Shown: positions 55,635 through 64,000 of the stretch, in pieces | How the letters are laid out: each line of letters starts with the position of its first letter | Position numbering within the stretch: position 1 is the first letter of the stretch | Origin: Ricinus communis | Taxonomy: Eukaryota; Streptophyta; Magnoliopsida; Malpighiales; Euphorbiaceae | Assembly (NCBI RefSeq): GCF_019578655.1 | Contig: NC_063256.1 | Location: forward strand, 24,396,522 to 24,460,521 | Length of the DNA: 64,000 nt | Direction: 5' to 3' | The notes under the pieces: model-generated | Database searches by the model: none | What the model was told of the DNA's origin: nothing | Seen by the model: only the letters and a program-made list of their open reading frames with translations | Position numbers and translations under genes: made by a program

Positions 55635-55651
55635 CCCCGGCAAAGGCGCCA
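55635..55651 (-). other. primer-binding site, tRNA-Asp
   Basis: Minus strand TGGCGCCTTTGCCGGGG, one mismatch to the plant tRNA-Asp complement. Better preserved than the left-arm copy (12945-12961). Confidence 0.9.
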
Positions 55652-55657
55652 AAAACT

Positions 55658-57166
55658 TGATGTGTCTACTTGTGTTAGCTACAATCTAAGGCAGTGTACC
55701 TATCGATGCAGTCTAGCACTAATGGCGAGTATCAAGGTCGTATTCCTCGGGAAAGTGAAAGCCCAGAGTTACTTCTTTGTTCTTTGTTATACTAACCTAA
55801 GATGAATGATGAATAATTTCTAAAATAACTAATAGCTACAAGTTAAGTTCTAAGGGAGATGGAGGAATGAATGGATAAATGAAATAACCAAGACAAAAAA
55901 GCAAACCCAAGGGAACCTAAACTAGTTGGTGATCAAACAAAAGATAAAGGATTGATGAATCCAATTATGCTACCCGTGGATGAATTCTTAACTGAATTCA
56001 ATTTCTCTCTCGAGATAACTGAATTGCTAAACCTAATAACCTAAAGTTGGAATCTCTTCCTAACGATTGATTCTTAAATTAGCATTAAGCTTTAATCCGC
56101 CTCTATTAAGCTTTGTTAATTCTTAATCCGGCTAGTTAATTATCCTTATCTCTAAGTGATTATTAACCAGTTCTTGCTATTCAAAATTCCAATTGCCAAA
56201 TGGACTTCTCAATTACACAAAGCAATCTAAACACCACAATTCACAATGTCTCATGAATAATGCTATCTTATTAATACTGAAAGCAAGAAGAATACAAAAC
56301 CAACTCAAACAATCCAACAATATAATATTAAGCCAACATAGTAAAGAAATCCCAATGGATTTAATCAGTCTAGCTAAACATGTTCATGTTTAAAACAATC
56401 TAGGAAATCAATTACAATGAAAGAATAATGAAAATAAAACATGTACACCCTTTTCTCTCGAATTGGATGAACAGCTCCAAATCTGGATCTACACTTCGAT
56501 TAATCTCCCAAATTGCCTCTTGAATTGCTCCACTACTGTTTTGCACTCGGAACCTTGCGATTCCGGGATTCTTCCTCCCTGTAACTCTCTCTCGCACTCA
56601 ATATTGTGCAGAAACCCGAACTAGCCGCCGGGGCTCTATGTCACTCCTTCCCCCTCTTTCTTTTCTCCCTAAAAAAAATACATCTTCCTTATATATTTAA
56701 TTCACCGTGCTGGTCAACACGGCCGGAGTCTAGGCCGTGCTGAAATTGCTGAAACTGTGAATCTCACACAACTAGGGGTTCACCATGGCCATGCCTCCGC
56801 CGGTGCTGGCCACCACGGCCCGTGGTGGAGGCCATGGTGGCCTCAGAAACCGTGCCCAAACCATTATTTTGAAGACCAAGTTTCGATGGTTGGTCACGGC
56901 CAGAGTCCAGGCCGTGATGGTCAACACGGCCTTGACTCAGGCCGTGCTCAATGTGTGCAACGCGAGCTCTTATCCGATCTTGATGAATTCTCATCCATTT
57001 CCACACGTATTGATCCATAATTGCTTAAACACCAATGACGATCCTATAAATGCTCCTGAAATGCAAAAGAAGACAAAACACGGGTGATCTGGGAATAAAA
57101 GCACAATAATTGCTAAGAACATACACAATAATATGCAAACAAATGTGTGTAAAACTATGCACATCA
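55658..57166 (-). mobile_element. family-B Athila-like 5' LTR (right arm)
   Basis: 1,509 bases, counterpart of 11440-12938. CG-palindrome cluster at 56715-56950. Confidence 0.87.
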
Positions 57167-57381
57167 CTTCACATTGGGCTTTAATCCATGAATGAAATAT
57201 AATTAATCAAAGTTAAATCTCGGTAGGACTCCTAATTGGATTAGGATTCCTAGTGGAAATAGGATTCCTTTTGTCGCTTGAACTCTTGATATCATCAGGA
57301 CTCTTTGCTGGATTAGGATCTTTAGTGGAATTAGGATTCTTTGTTGAAGTAGGATTCCTTGTGCTACATGGGTTCTCATCA
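57167..57381 (-). mobile_element. family-C 3' LTR, truncated (right arm)
   Basis: Counterpart of 11225-11439 with the same interruption point at CTTCACATTGGGC. Confidence 0.8.
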
Positions 57382-58048
57382 TTCCCCCTTTCTTTGAAAA
57401 GATTCGTCCTCGAATCTTGCTCGAATATTGTGAAAGAAGCAAACATATAATCTCAAAGAATAATACTAACTCATTATCAATATGTAGATCTTTCACAAAA
57501 GTTGTTAGAGGAACTTTAGAACAAATAATACTTTCAATCCCAATAAAATCAACATGTTCAATTGGCTCAACGACATCAAGTAAAACATTTTCATCCTTCA
57601 CCAGCTCAACTTTTGCTTCATCTTCAATAATGATCTCTTCACATTGGATTTCGCTCAATAGTTGCAAATTATTATCTTTTTCACTATCTTCATTCATTAT
57701 GCTTTTCGTATCTTCATTGACTTCAGTAGAGCAATTTACCTTTTCTATATCATCAATATTAGTTTTCAAAGATGGCTTAGACTCAGCTTTATCTTCAAGA
57801 TGCTCCAATCCCTTTAAATCTTCAAAACTATTTTTAAGGCTACTCCTTAAAGATTTAATATCCTTTGAAAGCTCATCAATAAAATCTTGACGTGATTGTC
57901 TTTCTATCTTCTTCGGCTTAGGTTTAGGATTATAAAAATTTTGCAAACACTTTTCATAATAATCATCATTCTTTCGTCCCCACAATCTATCATAAGATTG
58001 ATAAAGAAGATCTCGACGTCCTCTAGCAAACTCCTTCTGACAAAACAT
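57203..58048 (-). CDS. acidic ORF of family C, read-through form (right arm)
   Basis: 281 codons, opening MFCQKEFARGRRDLLYQSYD. The first 206 residues match the left-arm ORF with a few substitutions. CAA replaces the TAA stop, so the frame continues QYSSKIRGRIFSKKGGMMRT through the polypurine tract (57382-57395) and into the LTR, ending at RFNFD. The LTR-encoded tail is a leucine/isoleucine-rich translation of the minisatellite and is probably not under selection. Likely the ancestral state of the end of this ORF, given that both right-arm copies share CAA. Function unknown. Confidence 0.6.
   Translation of the reverse strand: MFCQKEFARGRRDLLYQSYDRLWGRKNDDYYEKCLQNFYNPKPKPKKIERQSRQDFIDELSKDIKSLRSSLKNSFEDLKGLEHLEDKAESKPSLKTNIDDIEKVNCSTEVNEDTKSIMNEDSEKDNNLQLLSEIQCEEIIIEDEAKVELVKDENVLLDVVEPIEHVDFIGIESIICSKVPLTTFVKDLHIDNELVLFFEIICLLLSQYSSKIRGRIFSKKGGMMRTHVAQGILLQQRILIPLKILIQQRVLMISRVQATKGILFPLGILIQLGVLPRFNFD
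57382..57395 (-). other. polypurine tract, family C (right arm)
   Basis: Minus strand AAAGAAAGGGGGAA next to the LTR start. Confidence 0.8.
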
Positions 58049-58604
58049 ATCTTACACACAATTGCACGTGTTTAACATTCAAAGTAAAGACATTTTCTCT
58101 CGTGTTTCACTCAATTAAGCTTTTACCCTCTAATGAGCTCACCATTTGCCTTGTACCACTCAATCTCTACTCTTTGGCACTTGTAGAGGCTAAAATAATC
58201 AAATACCTAACAACCAAAGTTGTAACGACTTAATAACCAACGAATCAAATTTAGAACATACAAGAACACAAACTAGGTAAATGAAACTAGACTTAATGAC
58301 CAAGATTAACTCTAAACATAATAAAACACACAAGAATAAGATGAATTAATGACGAACTAATTTTGATAAACAAATTAAATGAAAAGGACATATTTGATTT
58401 ACGTAGAATAAAGAGTGTATTTAACACTTAAGAAGCAAAATGAACGAATGAATTGGACTCTAAGAATAACAAAGAAGATGAATTGAATAAAACAAAATAC
58501 TCTAGACAAGAAAACGAATCACAAAGAAGAAGAAACTAATGGATTGATTTTTTTTATAACAAAACAAGAACAAAAAACATAGAGTTTTAATTTGATTGAA
58601 ACGT
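58049..58604 (-). other. family-C internal leader (right arm)
   Basis: Counterpart of 10002-10557. Non-coding. Confidence 0.5.
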
Positions 58605-59327
58605 TGATTACACGCCAAGATCAATACTTATAAGGTTTGCCAAAAGTTATTTGCGGAACTATCACCCTTATTTATAAAGAAATAAGATCAATAGCTATAA
58701 TGAGATGAACTTAATTAATCCTAGAAACTAACAAGTTAATAGAATTAAATTAAGGTAGAAGTGAAATCAAAACCTAAACAATAAGCTTTAATCTCAAGAA
58801 CACTTAAAGAAACTCTTTAAGCAAAAATAAAGTTTTCTATTCAATCAAAGATATATGCTTTTTCTGAATTACATAGCTCTATTTATAGAGTTTAAAACAA
58901 AATAATCCTAATCCTAGAATGACTAGGATATGCGGCCAAGACTCCTAAATAAACAAAACTTGAAGTAAAAGAAAAGAAAACTCATATTTGACTTGGACTT
59001 GTTAATAGAAAACTCCTATTTTGACTTGGACTTTGACTTTGAATTTTCAGCCTTGGACTTGGGCTTTACGTTTGGGCTTGAATTCAACATAAATCAAATC
59101 TGATCTTCATGTCTTCATGTTGGGCTTTAATCCATGAATGAAATATAATTAATCAAAGTTGAAATTCGGTAGGACTCCTAATTGGATTAGGATTCCTAGT
59201 GGAAATAGGATTCCTTTTGTCGCTTGAACTCTTAATGTCATCAGGACTCCTTGCTGGATTAGGATCTTTAGTGGAATTAGGATTCTTTATTGAAGTAGGA
59301 TTCCTTGTGCTACATGGGTTCTCATCA
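58605..59327 (-). mobile_element. family-C 5' LTR (right arm)
   Basis: 723 bases, from TGATTACAC (3' end) to GGTTCTCATCA (5' end) on the plus strand. Confidence 0.78.
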
Positions 59328-59414
59328 CCTCTCTTGCCTTTTACCACTCTTAATCCTCACTTTTAGTTCTTTAGTTAAACTCGTAAACTCAAATCACACA
59401 AGTCGTGTAGTATC

Positions 59415-59795
59415 CAAAAGGACAAATCCACTCTTACATCAATTCTAAAGTATGGCGTTTGGATTATCACAGTAAATACGGTAGTAAGATCATATCATGT
59501 AGTAGTAGATGGTGTCAAACTACATGCAAATTTGATTATTATTAATCTTAGAGAGTTTGATGTTATTTTGGGGATGGATTGGTTGTCAAGAAATCATGCT
59601 ATTGTTGATTGTAAAACGAAAGAAGTGGCTATGGAAATACAAGAAGAAATAAAAATAGTAATTGTGGATGAAAGGAAGACAATTCCTAATTGTTTGATTT
59701 TAGTAGTGACTGCATGTCAGTTAGTTAAAGATGGATGTGAAGCATATCGAAAACGACCCCGTAAAAGTGGTATATTTATCAATATAAGAAAATAA
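59415..59795 (+). pseudogene. Ty3/gypsy pol fragment (right arm)
   Basis: Counterpart of 8810-9190: DGVKLHANLIIINLREFDVI, LGMDWLSRNHAIVDCKTKEV and TACQLVKDGCEAY, then the tandem-repeat tail RPRKSGIFINIRK. Open frame 59532-59795. Confidence 0.75.
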
Positions 59796-60000
59796 CCCCG
59801 TAAAATCTGTATTTTTATGAATTTGAGAAATTACCCTGCAAAAGTAGTGTAATTGCGAGTATGAGAAAACAACCTCGTAGAAAGGGTAAATTTTTAATAT
59901 GAGAAAATAATCCCGTAATACGGGGATATTTAGCAATCGGAGAAAATAATCCCGTAAGTTTGGTATATTTGGGAGTATGAGAAAAAAACCCCGTAAAATT
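59750..60000. repeat. 39-bp tandem repeat (right arm)
   Basis: Seven CCCCGTAAA-type units spaced about 39 bases, reverse complement of 8611-8866. Confidence 0.85.
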
Positions 60001-60340
60001 AGAGTTAGTTTCAGAGGAGTTAATGATGAGGTTCTTTACAAGTCTTGAGGATAGATTCCAACAAACAGAGAGGGTACTTGAAAGTCAACAAGCCGTAATT
60101 GAGAACATAGAGCATCAAGTAGGTTTGATTTTCGAGTTACTAGCTGCAGAACAATTTGGAACTCCATCAAACACTACTGATCCGTGGAACATTTGAGTGC
60201 CTTCAATTTGCGTTCAGGTGAGAATTTTTCTGGTTTATCTACTATGTTTGACGATGATACTTATGTGCAGGAGGACTCCTTGAACATGGAGATAGAACCA
60301 AAAAAGGGAGAGTCAAACATGATACCTCTGAAAATCGACA
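60000..60340 (+). pseudogene. Athila-like gag C-terminal relic (right arm)
   Basis: Counterpart of 8270-8610: ELVSEELMMRFFTSLEDRFQ, HQVGLIFELLAAEQFGTPSN, then frameshifts. Confidence 0.7.
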
Positions 60341-62140
60341 GTTGAAACTGTTTATGATGTATCGGAATTATTGGGAACTCGATCGGAGAATTAGATGCTA
60401 GAATCATCGTCTACACGTTGTCTCGAGTCTGCAAGCGCTCAGGTCATCGATCGGACTCTAGCGGCTAAAGGCGAGTCGACCGATTTATCAAGTGTCTCGG
60501 TAAATCTTTAGCTTGTTGATTTTAGAAATTGTTAATAAAAAAATTATATTGGTTGTTTATCGGAGAAAAACAATTTAAGATATATATTTAAGTATCTTTG
60601 AAAATTAAAAAGATGTGCTATCGAAATTGAGCAAAAATTGAGCAATATTATAATTTTATATAATACCTTTTATTTAGTTGCGTTATAATTATTAATAATA
60701 TGAAGCTAAATAATTAGAATAAATAAATTAGTGGACCTTAAATCGATAGCTATAAGTTCTAGTAATTTATTTAGATATTTGCAATTAAGATTTTGACTAA
60801 GTGATTAGCTTATAATTAAAATTAATTTTGTTATTAAAGAATATTAGAAGGGTTTCTGGCAGGTTTTGGACCAGTTATCCGAGGGGTAAATGTCTGTATT
60901 TTAGGGAAGGTTCTGCTGAATTTTCAGGCCGAAATTTTTAGACAGTCAATTATAGGAGCCTAGCCCTAGGGTTATTTATTAAGTGGCTTATCTTTATTGA
61001 TTGAATTGTTTCCGTGAATAGATAATCCATCGTTTCAGCCCGCTATACCCAAGACTTAGGAGCAGAGCAAGGAGGTCATGAGAACTGTGAGTTAAAGTTA
61101 TATATCTGCTATACATGTCTCATGCCAAAATTTTATATAGCAATATCGATTAATAATTACTACGTGTATTATTATCATCGTATATTTTGTTATGGTAGAT
61201 TTTGCTCAAAAATTTTATTAATTTTTATTCTATATTTAATTAATTGATTTATAGATTTAAATTGTTTATTATTTATTATTTATCTAAGTTTCTTGCTATT
61301 TATATATCATTTTTCACATCATCAATATTATGATTGTATATTGACTCAGGATGAGACAGCAGTAGAACACCTGCTGAGTTGCATCAGGACTGCATGCACA
61401 CCGGTATAAATCTGAAATATGTAGTAAAAGAATATTTCAAGACTTGCCCTGGTCGAGTTCAACTCTCTAGGCTGTGAAGATTTTTGATTGTCGGACCAAA
61501 GGTCCCTGGTCGAGCTCCGCTCTCTAGGCGCTAGTCCTATTGGAGTGAGAGAGCCGAAAGGCTGTTAGTGTTGGGGTTAGGGTTCTGCTGAGATACTCAT
61601 CCCATAACGTTTAAATTGTATTTTACTGAATTATGGAATGACACGCGTTTTAATGTGATATAATAATTTATTAATGATTAAATAAATATTTTATTAAGAT
61701 GGTTGTATATATTTTTAAATTATATGATTTTAACTCACTCTCGAGACTAACAGTCTCAAATTTAATTATTTTTCAATTGTTTGTTAGGTTTTCCGCAGTT
61801 CTTCTCCTCTCGTAGCCCGACTTCCTTTATGTTCGGGTTTAATGTAACAAATTTTATTTATATATTTGATTTTTTAGAATTCGAGATTCTCCGCAGTAGT
61901 GATTTCAAAATTATTATTTTATTTTGACATGTTAACCCAGGTATTGCATAATTGTGCTGATAGACTGATTTTAATATGTAATATGTGGGGGGTTGAAAGT
62001 TAGTTATAAAATAGTGTTATAATGGATAGAATTATACTTTGATTGAGTTAGTGAATGGTCAGGCTTGCTACGGGTTTCGATGGCCTTACGCCTACCCATT
62101 CTCTAGCACCGGTCACAGGCCCACAGCTCGGATCGTGACA
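60341..62140 (+). mobile_element. truncated Del/Tekay-like LTR (right arm)
   Basis: Counterpart of 6488-8269, ending GATCGTGACA at 62140. Confidence 0.8.
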
Positions 62141-62280
62141 ATTTATTTGTATTTGATTCTTTAATTTTCTCTTTTTCTGATACAAATGATTAATATTTCT
62201 TTTTTTTTTCTTCTCACTTTTCTTTGATAATGCTAAAGAAAGAGAAATTTAGGAAGAAAAAAATGAGGTGTCAATATAAA
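62141..62280. other. short relic between two LTRs (right arm)
   Basis: Counterpart of 6346-6487. Its last bases, ATAAA (62276-62280), correspond to the TTTAT TSD. Confidence 0.6.
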
Positions 62281-63597
62281 TGTAATACCCCGTAATTTTT
62301 AAATTTTAATTTTATTATTTTTCAAAGGTATTTTGGTAAATAAATAATCTCGGTATCAATTTCAAGCATTAAATAATTTTAATTAATTAATCAAATACCG
62401 AAATACATCACTTGAGTTTTTTTATTATTTAATTTTATAAATAAAAATATTTTCTTGATTTGGGACATTTTAAAATTTACTTTACTTAAATGCTTATTCT
62501 TTTCAATTAAGCTTGGATTTAATTTACACTATTATTATTTGTTTATTGTATAGAATTATTATTATTATTATTATTATTATAAGTCTAAAGTTAGTTAAAT
62601 TATTGAAGTAATAATATATATATATATATATATATGTATATAATTATAAAAAGGAAAAATTGAGCAAATAATTAGTTTGGGGGCTTTTTCTATAGCTAGA
62701 CCTTTTGAGAGATCAAAGTGCATTATTTTCTAAGAAAATAAACCAAATCAGCAGCCCCTCTCTTTTCTTCTTCTTCTTCCCGCAAATGAGCCTCCCACCC
62801 CCATTTCTCACCCATTTTCTTCCATAACCGCCGGCCCCTTTCTACCATCCAGCCCACTTGTTGACCTTATTTTGCGAATCCGACATCGGAATGGACTCAC
62901 CACCGAAAACATCTATAGCAGCCCTCTCCTCTATTTTTCCGTCACTGTTTGTGTCCAAGTCTCACCGGAGCTGAAGCTTTCCGGCCTCGGTCCGGTGGCT
63001 TCCGGTGAGATTCCGGCAAAGATATTTGCATATCTGGACTCCACGGATCTCAAGCTTTGCATAAATGCCCCCGGATCCAAATTCGACACCATTGACTGTA
63101 CCAATTTTTGAACTCGGGTGTTTTTCCCCGTGTAGAATTTTAAATTTTTAGCTCGGTAAGAATTTATTTGAACTCAATAAATTAATTAAAATTTTTAAGA
63201 AATATTATCACTATTAGTTATATAATTATAATTAATTAATTGATTTAATTTAATTAATTGCTAGATTAATTATAAACATTATGGATTAATTAATGGAATA
63301 AAAAAAATATTTGTTTTTGCAATAATTGTGGCTATGAATAATTAAATTAAATTCTGAAAAATTACTTGTGAGTTGGATTGTGAAATAAACATTAATGCTA
63401 TACTGTTATTTATTAGTTATGAACTATGTTATGTTGCGGAGTCGGGAAAATGATACAGATATAGGTGACTCGACTCCTGCTAAATATTTGATGAATATTA
63501 GAAGCGTTTTTAGCAAGTTTTGGACATGTTATACGGGAGATAAACATTCGTATTTTATGAGAGGTTTTGTCAAATTTTCAATAGAATTTCCAAGTCG
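62281..63597 (+). mobile_element. Del/Tekay-like LTR, 5' half (right arm)
   Basis: Begins TGTAATACCCCGTAATTTTT and matches the reverse complement of 5023-6345. The 3' half is absent: homology stops at CAAGTCG. Confidence 0.85.
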
Positions 63598-64000
63598 GTT
63601 GATTCAGTTAATTTGAGACGTTAAATTAATTGTCTTTTGGGTTGTTTCTTGACATTGAGAAATGTTTGTTACAACTGGAATTTGAATAGTAAGAACTGGT
63701 AGTTAACACTTAGAGATAAGGTTAATTCACTCGCCGGATTAAGAATTAATAACTCTTAATAGATCTAAATCACGCTTAATGCTAATCTGTAATAATCTTA
63801 TAGGAAGAGATTCCATTAGGTTAGTGTTGGTTTAGGAAGTCGGTGAGCGAGAGAGAGGAACCAAGTTCGATTCAGGATTTAGGCATGGGTAAGCAAGATT
63901 GGTAATTTATAAAATCAACCTTTAGAATTCCATCACTTAGGTCCCCTTTGGGTTTGTTTTTCTTGTTGTGGTTGTCTTTTGATTGTCAGTTGCTGTTTAT
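63598..64000 (+). mobile_element. diverged Athila-like LTR fragment
   Basis: From about 63640 it resembles the shared 3' half of the Athila-like LTRs (GAATAGTAAGAACTGGT, GAGATAAGGTTAATT, GGAAGAGATTCCA, GGTCCCCTTTGGGTTTG) with many differences. It is clearly more diverged than the other copies, and runs off the window. Confidence 0.7.

Larger units (their letters stand above)
40664..63597 (-). repeat. right arm of giant imperfect inverted duplication
   Basis: Reverse complement of 5023-23671 with the same nested order. It is about 4.3 kb longer, mainly because the Athila-like insertion in gag is complete here and solo on the left. The outer limit is inside a Del-like LTR, where CAAGTCG is the last shared word. 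The inner limit coincides with the insertion of the LTR at 39001-40663. Confidence 0.93.

Overview
Nuclear DNA of a flowering plant, most likely a eudicot; the species cannot be named from this window. I found no host gene, tRNA, rRNA or CRISPR array. Almost every interpretable base outside the AT-rich first 3.7 kb belongs to nested, decayed LTR retrotransposons of the Ty3/gypsy order. The evidence is primer-binding sites matching plant tRNA-Asp (Athila-like elements) and initiator tRNA-Met (Del/Tekay-like elements), polypurine tracts, five-base target-site duplications (TSDs), and gag and pol fragments. There is a 500-base N gap at 38501-39000.

The main structure is a very large imperfect inverted duplication. 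The left arm (about 5023-23671) reappears in reverse complement, in the same order, as the right arm (about 40664-63597). Reading inward, each arm carries: a Del-like LTR that is complete on the left as a solo LTR with TSD TTTAT; a second Del-like LTR fragment; an Athila gag relic; seven units of a 39-bp tandem repeat fused to a pol fragment; a small LTR family (called C here) with an acidic ORF; an Athila-like LTR, PBS and gag (family B); a recombinant junction into a second C copy; a C-type gag with a zinc knuckle; an Athila-like insertion inside that gag; a non-autonomous Del-like element (called D); and Athila-like LTR pieces.

The best internal evidence that the arms are homologous is one insertion inside the C gag. 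It is a solo LTR on the left (15376-16839, TSD GTAGC) and a complete 5.9-kb element at the same site on the right (47332-53262, TSD GCTAC, the reverse complement).

The loop (23672-40663) holds an intact-ended 8.36-kb Athila-like element (25083-33445, TSD TGCCC) inserted in the internal part of an older family-B element, then gag debris, a further D-family copy (about 35770-38500), the gap, and a Del-like LTR in reverse orientation (39001-40663). That last insertion, not necessarily the duplication itself, sets the visible inner end of the right arm.

None of the elements has a usable pol: reverse transcriptase, RNase H and the integrase core are missing everywhere. Any movement would have depended on proteins supplied in trans. 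The palindrome may be a real inverted duplication, or two haplotypes or repeat copies joined head to head by scaffolding across the gap; the sequence alone does not decide. All names B, C and D are labels used only here.
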